Assembly: GCF_963678635.1 (NCBI RefSeq)
Contig: NC_087063.1
Span: 17,050,449 to 17,114,448 of the forward strand
Reading direction: 5' to 3'
From: Symsagittifera roscoffensis
Taxonomy: Eukaryota > Xenacoelomorpha > Acoela > Convolutidae
DNA: 64,000 nucleotides
Each line of letters starts with the position of its first letter. Positions within the stretch are counted from its first letter, which is position 1. A program made the translations under genes and the position numbers. This document shows, piece after piece, positions 62,801 through 64,000 of the stretch. The notes beneath the pieces were generated by a model. The model was not told where the DNA came from. It did no database searches and worked only from the letters and a program-made list of their open reading frames with translations.

Positions 62801-64000
62801 TTCGGGCTCAACTTCTGCCACTACAAGCTCTGGCTCAACAAGTTCTGGTGTCACAAGCCCTGGATCGTCAACTTCGTCTGGTTCATCAGTACCATCAACC
62901 AGTTCTGCCTCTTCTTCGGCTACCAGTTCCGGCTCCTCATCAGGCCCAATCAGTTCTGGATCAAGCGCTGTCTCCACAAGCTCTGGCTCTACAAGTTCTG
63001 GTTTGACCAGCTCAGGATCAACTTCAGGGCCTACAAGTTCCGGCTCAACATCTGCCACTACAAGTTCTGGCTCAACAAGTTCTGGTGTCACAAGCCCTGG
63101 ATCGTCAACTTCGTCTGGTTCATCAGTACCATCAACCAATTCTGCAGCTTCCTCAGCTACCAGTTCCGGCTCGTCATCTGGCTCAACTAGTTCGGGATCA
63201 AGCACTGGCTCCACAAGCTCTGGCTCTACAAGTTCTGGTCTGACCAGCTCAGGATCAACTTCAGGGCCACCAAGTTCCAGCTCAGCTTCTGCCACTACAA
63301 GTTCTGGCTCAACAAGTTCAGTTGTAACTAGTGCTGGATCATCATCGCCGTCCTCTGGCTCGTCAGCACCATCAACCAATCCTGCAACTTCACCATCAAC
63401 TCAGAGAACAACTGAGGAAACCACAACTTTCGAGGAGTCAAGTTCATCCTCAACTGCCACAAGTTCAGCCTCGTCATCTGGTCCGACTAGTTCGGGATCA
63501 AGCGCTGGCTCCACTAGCTCTGGCTCTACAAGTTCTGGTTTGACCAGTTCAGGATCAACTTCAGGACCTACAAGTCCGGGCTCAACTTCTGCCACTACAA
63601 GTTCTGGCTCAACAAGTTCTGGTGTTACAAGCCCTGGATCGTCAACTTCGTCTGGTTCATCAGTACCATCAACCAGTTCTTCATCTTCCTCAGCTACCAG
63701 TTCCGGCTCTTCATCAGGCCCAACCAGTTCTGGATCAAGCGCTGGCTCCACAAGCCCTGGCTCTACAAGCTCTGGTCTGACCAGCTCAGGATCAACTTCA
63801 GGACCTACAAGTCCGGGCTCAACTTCTGCCACTACAAGTTCTGGCTCAACAAGTTCTGGTGTTACAAGCCCTGGATCGTCAACTTCGTCTGGTTCATCAG
63901 TACCATCAACCAGTTCTGCATCTTCTTCGGCTACCAGTTCTGGCTCTTCTTCTGGCCCTACCAGTTCTGGATCAAGCGCTGGCTCCACAAGCTCTGGCTC
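3157..64000 (+). CDS. Giant secreted mucin-like protein, SCO-spondin/otogelin-like N-terminus (32 exons, 3'-partial)
   Basis: Multi-exon gene followed by reading frame through 31 introns; all junction phases agree. Exons 1-31 give 1726 residues and exon 32 adds over 3600 before the window ends. Approximate domain order: signal peptide 1-20; EMI-like 30-105; VWD1 140-335; C8-1 353-454; TIL1 455-545; VWD2 550-755; C8-2 772-863; TIL2 864-930; VWC-like and extra TIL 930-1065; VWD3 1070-1255; C8-3 1263-1342; TIL3 1343-1430; LDLa-like modules 1440-1726; then Ser/Thr/Gly/Pro mucin repeats. VWD-C8-TIL assemblies are known from mucins, VWF, otogelin, SCO-spondin and zonadhesin, where they support secretion and assembly of extracellular polymers. 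An EMI module plus three assemblies plus LDLa modules is most like SCO-spondin, but no thrombospondin repeats are seen and a mucin domain follows instead. A secreted gel or matrix role is inferred. The C-terminus, stop codon and polyA site lie beyond the window. Confidence 0.92.
3795..4004 (+). CDS. Exon 2: signal peptide core and start of EMI-like module
   Basis: Acceptor after 'ttttttttctacag', donor AA|GTGAGT. The frame begins [18 protein letters not shown], the hydrophobic core and likely cleavage region, followed by a short Ser/Ala-rich linker. It then enters a Cys module ([14 protein letters not shown] ... DNITCFLEK). Ends in phase 2. Confidence 0.88.
5024..5118 (+). CDS. Exon 3: end of EMI-like module
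   Basis: Contains [12 protein letters not shown], which matches the conserved end of EMI domains (CC-x-G-[WY]-x-G-x-x-C). Together with exon 2 this supports an EMI-like module at residues ~30-105, as in SCO-spondin and some matrix proteins. The first half is divergent, so the assignment is moderate. Donor CAG|GTATAA, phase 1. Confidence 0.85.
5486..5557 (+). CDS. Exon 4: linker
   Basis: A 72-base exon between acceptor 'gtattttcag' and donor AATG|GTGAGT. It encodes a short charged linker ending DECGTNG. Phases 1 in and 1 out match exons 3 and 5. No named domain. Confidence 0.85.
6400..6526 (+). repeat. 44-bp tandem repeat containing the exon 5 acceptor
   Basis: Three copies of a 44-base unit with 'aagatgacaaaaaacattgt' starting at about 6410, 6454 and 6498. 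Each continues into a 'gttgttaggc' or closely similar end. The AG of the third copy is the splice acceptor used for exon 5. Confidence 0.85.
6527..6729 (+). CDS. Exon 5: start of VWD1
   Basis: Encodes the opening of a VWD domain: [19 protein letters not shown] then [11 protein letters not shown], matching the family pattern GDPH-x-x-TFDG-x-x-Y-x-F-x-G-x-C-x-Y-x-L. The usual GDPH is GSHA here. Ends phase 0 after CKKK. Confidence 0.92.
6730..10411. other. Intron 5 (3.7 kb) with dispersed repeats
   Basis: No exon found. It holds a tRNA-like segment near 7625-7680 with a B-box-like 'gagttcgaatctg', and GCGAAG/CTTCGC hairpin ends near 8240 and 10045. From about 9405 it holds one copy of an element also present at 13150. 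Short open frames on both strands fall in repeat sequence. Confidence 0.6.
9405..10080 (+). repeat. Dispersed element, copy 1 (hairpin-ended)
   Basis: Starts 'gtcggctttaattccgtcgg' and shares its order of blocks with 13150-14570. It ends in the hairpin 'ggcgcgaagctcagcttcgc' followed by 'ctctgtgta'. No coding capacity seen. Confidence 0.5.
10412..10640 (+). CDS. Exon 6: VWD1 middle
   Basis: Frame [20 protein letters not shown] through [10 protein letters not shown], the beta-rich middle of a VWD domain. Acceptor 'tcattttcag', donor GAGA|GTGAGT, phase 0 in and 1 out, the same phases as the corresponding exon 21 of VWD3. Confidence 0.9.
10790..11100 (+). repeat. ~280-bp dispersed repeat, copy 1
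   Basis: Order of blocks: 'gtaaaggtcacgaaaaacgt', 'gacttctagtttcgaaa', 'cccagctaaataaaag', 'tccagttttctcaaattggg', and after about 150 bases 'ttgacttttt' with 'tggctatg'-like sequence. The same order recurs near 18010, 23620, 29200, 35050, 35420, 37800, 50240 and 51960. Non-coding. Confidence 0.65.
11250..11680 (+). repeat. SINE-like element, copy 1 (tRNA-like head, hairpin tail)
   Basis: Nearly collinear with 15740-16130. It contains 'tgtagcgtagaagtaggg' (A-box-like) and 'gggttcgaaccgggc' (B-box-like). It ends with 'tgcgaagtgaaacttcgcct' and 'ctgtgtaa'. The spacing of the two boxes is right for a Pol III-type promoter. Confidence 0.6.
11683..11970. repeat. Dispersed repeat with 'aaaaactggtttgaa' core
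   Basis: Shares blocks with 24380-24650 and 28150-28390: 'acgacattaaaaattttc', 'gagaaaaac(c/t)ggtttgaa', and 'ttctgtgctaactgcacggc'. The same blocks occur in reverse orientation in 36280-36960 and 41040-41560. Small open frames here are not conserved between copies. Confidence 0.5.
13150..14570 (+). repeat. Dispersed element, copy 2 (hairpin-ended)
   Basis: Begins 'gtcggctttaatttcgtcgg' like the copy at 9405 and follows the same AT-rich block order, with insertions. It ends in 'atcgcaagtggtgcgaagct' then 'ctgcttcgcctctgtgtaa'. Confidence 0.5.
14817..14854. repeat. (TA)19 microsatellite
   Basis: Uninterrupted TA dinucleotides over 38 bases, in intron 6. Confidence 0.97.
15740..16130 (+). repeat. 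SINE-like element, copy 2
   Basis: Same block order as 11250-11680: 'tgtagcgtagaggtaggg', then 'gtgttcgaatctgg' (B-box-like), then a tail 'tgcgaagtgcaacttcacct' and 'ctgtgtaag'. The two copies differ by scattered substitutions and small indels, so neither is recent. Confidence 0.6.
16455..16601 (+). CDS. Exon 7: VWD1 C-terminal part
   Basis: Encodes [19 protein letters not shown] and then [11 protein letters not shown], the conserved GLCG-N-[YF]-N-G-D region with acidic calcium-site residues. The Cys before GLC in CGLC-type mucins is Ser here. Phase 1 in and 1 out. Confidence 0.92.
17056..17135 (+). CDS. Exon 8: end of VWD1
   Basis: An 80-base exon completing the NGDNQDD motif and running through [16 protein letters not shown] to a phase-0 donor CAA|GTGAGT. 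This is the usual tail linking VWD to C8. Confidence 0.9.
17136..18290. other. Intron 8 (1.2 kb)
   Basis: AT-rich with no exon. Holds a ~280 bp family copy from about 18010 to 18270, whose 3' end lies just before the exon 9 acceptor, and a T-rich run near 17290. Confidence 0.6.
18010..18270 (+). repeat. ~280-bp dispersed repeat, copy 2
   Basis: Begins 'gtaaaggtcacgaaaaacgt' and proceeds through 'ttgtttcgaaagtgga', 'cccagcgaaataaaa' and 'tccagttttctcaatttggg'. Truncated at its 3' end next to the acceptor of exon 9. Confidence 0.65.
18291..18422 (+). CDS. Exon 9: first half of C8-1
   Basis: Frame [12 protein letters not shown] ... [15 protein letters not shown] ... [10 protein letters not shown], with the Cys and Trp spacing of a C8 domain start. 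Phase 0 on both sides. The donor AAG|GTTTTT is weak, but the frame and the next exon support it. Confidence 0.87.
18793..18967 (+). CDS. Exon 10: second half of C8-1
   Basis: Frame [20 protein letters not shown] ... [14 protein letters not shown] ... VDWHDSKIC. It ends one base after the last C8 Cys codon (TGC C|GTGAGT), phase 1, the same junction as at the end of C8-3. Confidence 0.9.
18968..21832. other. Intron 10 (2.9 kb)
   Basis: No exon found. It contains a 'gttgctgtgcaagaagcaca' repeat block near 19115 and a ~1.5 kb element at 19935-21440 that has a second copy at 31285. Open frames at 19294-20351 and 21071-21442 have no recognisable domain and lie in repeat sequence. Confidence 0.6.
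19935..21440 (+). repeat. ~1.4-kb interspersed element, copy 1
   Basis: Collinear with 31285-32640: 'gcgaagcgtagtgtaatatt', 'aacctaagtcgcaaat', 'gtacngattttttctttaaa'-type blocks, 'agcggctatgccc'. Near its 3' end is a tRNA-like segment 'ccgtggcggagatgcgagga' ... 'gggtattcaaatccggaac'. No transposase or reverse transcriptase frame recognised. Confidence 0.65.
21833..21937 (+). CDS. Exon 11: start of TIL1
   Basis: Frame [16 protein letters not shown] then [18 protein letters not shown], the opening of a trypsin-inhibitor-like Cys-rich (TIL) module directly after C8-1. Phase 1 in and 1 out. Confidence 0.9.
22166..22319 (+). CDS. Exon 12: end of TIL1 and linker
   Basis: Frame [13 protein letters not shown] ... 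[15 protein letters not shown] ... VSCSSC. The G-C-x-C-P-x-x-x-x-x-D pattern and C-x-C end are typical of TIL. The last Cys codon is split TG|GTAACT, phase 2. Confidence 0.92.
22469..22816 (+). CDS. Exon 13: VWC-like strand and first half of VWD2
   Basis: Begins [10 protein letters not shown], the C-x-C-x-x-G-x-W-x-C strand after TIL. Then a second VWD opens: [18 protein letters not shown] followed by [17 protein letters not shown]. The GDPH motif is reduced to IGMH. At 348 bases it is longer than other VWD exons because the intron present in VWD1 and VWD3 is absent. Phase 2 out. Confidence 0.93.
23620..23890 (+). repeat. ~280-bp dispersed repeat, copy 3
   Basis: Blocks 'gtgtacaggtgacaaaaaac', 'ttctaaattccctc', 'tccagttttgtcacattgag' and 'tcaactgtcgtcggctatgt' in the family order. 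Confidence 0.6.
24380..24650. repeat. Dispersed repeat, same family as 11683-11970
   Basis: Shares 'gttgagaaaaaccggtttga', 'acgacatttaaaaattttg' and 'ttctggcctagttgcacggc' with the copies at 11683 and 28150. Confidence 0.5.
25023..25185 (+). CDS. Exon 14: VWD2 middle
   Basis: Frame [19 protein letters not shown] ... [19 protein letters not shown] ... LTPSFLDM. Hydrophobic beta strands typical of VWD. Phase 2 in and phase 0 out (ATG|GTCAGT). Confidence 0.9.
25708..25889 (+). CDS. Exon 15: VWD2 C-terminal part
   Basis: Begins [16 protein letters not shown], aligning with the GLCGNYNGDxxDD region, but the Cys is lost and the calcium-loop pattern is altered. Runs through [16 protein letters not shown] to [10 protein letters not shown]. 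Phase 2 out. Confidence 0.9.
26197..26468 (+). CDS. Exon 16: C8-2
   Basis: Complete C8 domain in one exon: [20 protein letters not shown] ... [12 protein letters not shown] ... [17 protein letters not shown] ... [13 protein letters not shown]. Eight Cys with C8 spacing. Ends one base after the last Cys codon, phase 1, as in the other two assemblies. Confidence 0.93.
26671..26938 (+). CDS. Exon 17: TIL2 and VWC-like strand
   Basis: Frame [16 protein letters not shown] ... [20 protein letters not shown] ... [17 protein letters not shown] ... GCAMC. A clear TIL module (C-V-G-G-C-V-C-P-G) followed by C-x-C. The final Cys codon is split TG|GTAGGC, phase 2. Confidence 0.94.
26939..27575. other. 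Intron 17 (0.64 kb)
   Basis: AT-rich with no exon, RNA gene or clear repeat recognised. Confidence 0.5.
27576..27792 (+). CDS. Exon 18: extra TIL module, first part
   Basis: Frame [14 protein letters not shown] (VWC-like strand), then [26 protein letters not shown] ... [12 protein letters not shown]. This TIL module is not preceded by its own VWD-C8, so the linker between assemblies 2 and 3 holds an extra TIL. Phase 0 out. Confidence 0.92.
27793..28618. other. Intron 18 (0.83 kb)
   Basis: Holds a 'gagaaaaaccagtttgaaag' dispersed repeat at about 28150-28390. Nothing else recognised. Confidence 0.55.
28619..28695 (+). CDS. Exon 19: end of extra TIL
   Basis: A 77-base exon reading [20 protein letters not shown] then SNETF. 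The C-x-C end of TIL is followed by the short G-x-x-Y-x-x-x-E stretch that precedes the VWC-like strand. Phase 2 out. Confidence 0.9.
29485..29715. repeat. 'GTCGAAACAT' minisatellite, block 1
   Basis: Variants of 'agtcgaaacataggtcgagc', 'acagtcaaaacata' and 'cccgatttnngtc' alternate at irregular 25-50 base spacing. A second block of the same phrases lies at 30140-30300. Confidence 0.75.
30140..30300. repeat. 'GTCGAAACAT' minisatellite, block 2
   Basis: Same phrases as block 1 ('acccaattttggtcgagc', 'gtcgaaacataggtcg'), about 430 bases downstream. Confidence 0.75.
30456..30657 (+). CDS. Exon 20: VWC-like strand and start of VWD3
   Basis: Frame [20 protein letters not shown], then [20 protein letters not shown] and [18 protein letters not shown]. 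This is the most canonical VWD opening in the gene, with [10 protein letters not shown] intact. It ends phase 0 at CAG, where the next bases are GCAAGT, so the donor is GC. Confidence 0.95.
31285..32640 (+). repeat. ~1.4-kb interspersed element, copy 2
   Basis: Same strand and block order as 19935-21440, including 'aacctaagtcgcaaat', 'gtgctcatttggtggc', 'tctatgtgcctgca' and the tRNA-like 'ctaccgtggcgcagatgcga' with 'ggattttcaaatccggaac'. Scattered substitutions and indels between copies. Confidence 0.65.
35050..35320 (+). repeat. ~280-bp dispersed repeat, copy 4
   Basis: 'gtaaaggtcacaaaaaatgt', 'gacttctagtttcgaaagtg', 'cccagcgaaataaaagtttt', 'aactatctgttggctatgtt'. Close to the apparent family consensus and followed by another copy. 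Confidence 0.7.
35420..35690 (+). repeat. ~280-bp dispersed repeat, copy 5
   Basis: Directly follows copy 4 in the same orientation: 'gtcacgcaaaatgtgatcga', 'ccagttttctcaaaacgtga', 'tcaactttctgttggcatca'. The pair looks like a small tandem duplication or nested insertion. Confidence 0.6.
35978..36206 (+). CDS. Exon 21: VWD3 middle
   Basis: Frame [20 protein letters not shown] then [16 protein letters not shown] and so on to [10 protein letters not shown]. Matches the VWD middle (ENV-x-C-G-x-x-x-V-T-C). Phase 0 in and 1 out. Confidence 0.95.
36280..36960. repeat. Dispersed repeat with palindrome 'TGTGCAnGTAGCACA'
   Basis: Begins 'aggatagccgggccggttac' with 'tgtgcatgtagcacag' and shares later blocks ('cgtttttctcggcacgg', 'tttcaatatgatatatcact') with 41040-41560. 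The 11683, 24380 and 28150 copies run the opposite way. Confidence 0.55.
38160..38250 (+). repeat. tRNA-like SINE relic
   Basis: 'ttggtctaactgttaagc' (A-box-like) and 'gggagttctagtcctgg' (B-box-like), flanked by complementary 'gggtccg' and 'cggactc' ends. Other stems are poor, so it is not called as a working tRNA. Confidence 0.45.
38405..38490. repeat. Short tandem repeat 'gtaaaactatcatctct'
   Basis: Four imperfect copies of 'aaaactatcatctct' with variable spacers. Confidence 0.85.
40714..40919 (+). CDS. Exon 22: VWD3 C-terminal part
   Basis: Frame [20 protein letters not shown] then [15 protein letters not shown] ... [15 protein letters not shown]. Complete [14 protein letters not shown] motif with calcium-site acids. 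The residue before GLC is Glu, not Cys. Phase 0 out. Confidence 0.95.
40920..43459. other. Intron 22 (2.5 kb)
   Basis: First part (41040-41560) is the 'gttgctgtgcaagtagcaca' dispersed repeat. The rest is AT-rich with no exon. 'tcggctaa'-type phrases and 'gggacctatg' direct repeats occur near 43020-43100. Confidence 0.55.
41040..41560. repeat. Dispersed repeat with palindrome 'TGTGCAAGTAGCACA'
   Basis: 'gctggttgctgtgcaagtag' then 'cacagaatgttccgagcgct' at its start. Collinear with 36280-36960 including the 'taccagtttttctccacatt' block. Confidence 0.55.
43460..43700 (+). CDS. Exon 23: C8-3
   Basis: Complete C8 domain: [20 protein letters not shown], then [37 protein letters not shown] and VDWRTNERC. 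Ends one base into the codon after the last Cys (TGC C|GTGAGT), phase 1. GC content and codon choice stand out from the flanking introns. Confidence 0.96.
44050..44140 (-). repeat. tRNA-like SINE relic, minus strand
   Basis: Read on the - strand: 'gtggtgaaatggttacgtct' (A-box-like), then 'cgaaaggtcgaggcccgcc' (B-box-like position). Lies in intron 23 (43701-44234), which also has ~280 bp family phrases at 43780-43930. Confidence 0.4.
44235..44387 (+). CDS. Exon 24: TIL3, first part
   Basis: Frame [18 protein letters not shown] ... [17 protein letters not shown]. The TIL motif C-F-E-G-C-x-C-x-x-G-[FY] is clear and follows C8-3 at the same phase-1 junction as TIL1. Donor GAAG|GTAAAT. Confidence 0.93.
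44388..45002. other. Intron 24 (0.6 kb)
   Basis: No exon, RNA gene or clear repeat recognised. Confidence 0.5.
45003..45117 (+). CDS. Exon 25: end of TIL3 and linker
   Basis: Frame [20 protein letters not shown] ... [11 protein letters not shown]. Typical end of TIL (C-V-x-x-x-x-C-P-C). The last Cys codon is split TG|GTTAGT, phase 2, as after TIL1 and TIL2. Confidence 0.93.
45250..46450 (+). pseudogene. Decayed BEL/Pao-type retrotransposon pol fragment
   Basis: Lies in intron 25 (45118-47125). Translated pieces resemble the reverse transcriptase of BEL/Pao elements: FIDATAE near 45258, then in another frame [16 protein letters not shown] (~45310) and [20 protein letters not shown] (~45395), an in-frame stop at 45477, and [13 protein letters not shown] (~45515). 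Later pieces fit the region between RT and RNase [19 protein letters not shown] (~45910), [12 protein letters not shown] (~46135) and [15 protein letters not shown] (~46285). Frames shift repeatedly and stops interrupt, so it is dead. No LTRs, gag or integrase were recognised. Confidence 0.82.
47126..47295 (+). CDS. Exon 26: VWC-like strand and LDLa-like module 1
   Basis: Begins [16 protein letters not shown] (C-x-C-x-x-G-x-x-x-C strand), then [20 protein letters not shown] ... [15 protein letters not shown]-x-x-x-x-C-D-G and the later acidic Cys fit LDLa, though spacing is unusual. Phase 2 in and 1 out. Confidence 0.92.
47638..47758. repeat. 34-bp tandem repeat
   Basis: About 3.5 near-identical copies of a 34-base unit starting 'aaataactgattcgaaaata' and continuing 'aaataactaaaaac'. 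Lies in intron 26, 30 bases before the next exon. Confidence 0.93.
47792..47920 (+). CDS. Exon 27: LDLa-like module 2
   Basis: Frame [20 protein letters not shown] ... [23 protein letters not shown]-x-x-x-C-x-x-G-x-D-E-x-x-C matches the end of LDLa. Phase 1 in and 1 out. Confidence 0.92.
48315..48459 (+). CDS. Exon 28: LDLa-like module 3
   Basis: Frame [20 protein letters not shown] then [20 protein letters not shown] and DGECADE. Contains V-C-D-G-x-C-D-C, as in LDLa. The donor AAAA|GTTGGT is weak but the phase (2) matches exon 29. Confidence 0.87.
48460..49499. other. Intron 28 (1.0 kb)
   Basis: Mostly a ~185 bp tandem repeat (48745-49300). No exon recognised. Confidence 0.6.
48745..49300. 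repeat. ~185-bp tandem repeat
   Basis: About three diverged copies. 'aattcaaaaacttagaaaaa' recurs at about 48751, 48938 and (decayed) 49112, and 'ctnnagcttaggagatatgg'-type phrases recur at the same interval. Confidence 0.75.
49500..49680 (+). CDS. Exon 29: LDLa-like module 4
   Basis: Frame [20 protein letters not shown] then [20 protein letters not shown]. The clearest LDLa in the gene (C-L-P-x-x-x-K-C-D-G-x-x-D-C-x-D-x-S-D-E), followed by [19 protein letters not shown]. Phase 0 out. Confidence 0.94.
49681..50684. other. Intron 29 (1.0 kb)
   Basis: Contains a ~280 bp family copy at about 50220-50500 and AT-rich sequence. No exon recognised. Confidence 0.55.
50685..50796 (+). CDS. Exon 30: Cys-rich linker
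   Basis: Frame [20 protein letters not shown] then [17 protein letters not shown]. Seven Cys in 37 residues. No family is confidently named, but its place in the row of LDLa-like exons suggests a degenerate member. Phase 0 in and 1 out. Confidence 0.88.
51094..51240 (+). CDS. Exon 31: last Cys-rich module before the mucin domain
   Basis: Frame [20 protein letters not shown] ... [20 protein letters not shown] then DSACCQTT. LDLa-like end with acidic residues, then the first Thr run. A TG dinucleotide run (51071-51086) sits in the acceptor tract. Phase 1 out, matching exon 32. Confidence 0.9.
51960..52270 (+). repeat. ~280-bp dispersed repeat, copy near exon 32
   Basis: 'atggcgcgaaaaaaaaaatt', 'gaattctagtttcaaa', 'ccacttttctcaaattgggt' and 'ttcccaactgtctgttttct' in the family order. 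Confidence 0.6.
52660..52980. repeat. 'ATCGATAT'-rich low-complexity stretch
   Basis: Many overlapping copies of 'atatcgatat', 'tatcgaaa' and 'aatatcgaat' on both strands. Confidence 0.75.
53092..64000 (+). CDS. Exon 32: giant Ser/Thr/Gly/Pro mucin domain (partial at window end)
   Basis: One open frame of over 3600 residues with no ATG (codons start at positions divisible by 3). The repeat unit is 79 residues (237 bp), about 46 units. A typical unit starting at 59433 has 40 Ser, 14 Thr, 13 Gly, 5 Pro, 4 Ala, 2 Val and 1 Leu, and no Cys, Lys or aromatic residue. Phrases: [40 protein letters not shown] and [18 protein letters not shown]. Three boundary motifs [13 protein letters not shown] start at 53100, 56397 and 63408. 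Such PTS domains are dense O-glycosylation substrates in mucins. The phase-1 acceptor joins exon 31 without a stop, and the 237-bp spacing is preserved by indels in multiples of three. The end of the exon is not in the window. Confidence 0.95.
53100..56396 (+). repeat. Mucin super-unit 1
   Basis: Runs from the first [13 protein letters not shown] boundary to the second. It is 3297 bp (1099 residues), about 14 units of 237 bp, and ends in a short Pro-rich tail ([10 protein letters not shown]). Units here are more varied than those around 59-62 kb. Confidence 0.85.
56397..63407 (+). repeat. Mucin super-unit 2
   Basis: Runs from the second boundary to the third. It is 7011 bp (2337 residues), about 29-30 units, ending [10 protein letters not shown]. 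Its first ~250 bp are nearly identical to the start of super-unit 1. Units between about 59.2 and 62.7 kb are nearly identical to one another. Confidence 0.85.
63408..64000 (+). repeat. Mucin super-unit 3, cut by window end
   Basis: Begins with a third [13 protein letters not shown] boundary and continues with 237-bp units to the last base. Confidence 0.85.

Noticed and set aside
53039-63379. 3446-codon - strand open frame encoding an acidic ELVEPELV-type repeat
   Set aside because: It lies exactly antisense to the mucin repeat, which joins in phase to 31 upstream exons. Its openness follows from the lack of Tyr, His and Gln in the sense frame, and it has no independent support.
53299-63543. 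Several 67-130 codon + strand open frames rich in Leu, Gln and Pro within the mucin array
   Set aside because: Out-of-frame readings of the same 237-bp repeat.
63401-63988. 195-codon - strand open frame
   Set aside because: Continuation of the same antisense shadow. It ends where the sense frame has a single Gln.

Overview
The window is eukaryotic and almost certainly from an invertebrate animal. AT-rich, repeat-filled introns surround short exons that are visibly richer in G and C. Introns are GT-AG (one GC-AG), and the exons encode extracellular Cys-rich modules (VWD, C8, TIL, LDLa) found in animal secreted proteins. The species cannot be named from this sequence. A possible spliced-leader acceptor at the first coding exon would fit lineages that trans-splice, such as tunicates, but this is only a hint.

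I see one gene, on the + strand, running from about base 3157 off the right edge. I traced 32 coding exons by following the reading frame from one splice junction to the next; every junction is phase-consistent and no internal stop remains in exons 1-31. The product is at least about 5360 residues. It has a signal peptide, an EMI-like Cys module, three VWD-C8-TIL assemblies (with an extra TIL and VWC-like linkers between the second and third), a run of LDLa-like modules, and a Ser/Thr/Gly/Pro mucin domain that fills bases 53092-64000 as one uninterrupted exon. The N-terminal order (EMI, VWD/C8/TIL x3, LDLa) resembles SCO-spondin and otogelin-type proteins. The tail is mucin. The likely role is a very large, heavily O-glycosylated secreted gel or matrix protein.

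Layout: 1-3156 is 5' flank, of which the first ~2 kb is a degenerate tandem repeat. 3157-5557 holds the signal peptide and EMI-like exons. 6527-22468 is assembly 1, 22469-26938 is assembly 2, and 26939-30500 holds extra TIL and VWC-like modules. 30500-47150 is assembly 3, interrupted by introns up to 5.3 kb. 47126-51240 holds the LDLa-like modules. 53092-64000 is the mucin array: about 46 units of 79 residues (237 bp), with three copies of an acidic boundary motif.

The introns hold several dispersed repeat families: tRNA-like SINE candidates, elements ending in a small GCGAAG/CTTCGC hairpin, a ~1.4 kb element in two copies, and a ~280 bp element in about ten copies. They also hold minisatellites and one decayed BEL/Pao retrotransposon pol fragment. 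I found no second gene. The 10.3-kb open frame on the - strand opposite the mucin array is a composition artefact.
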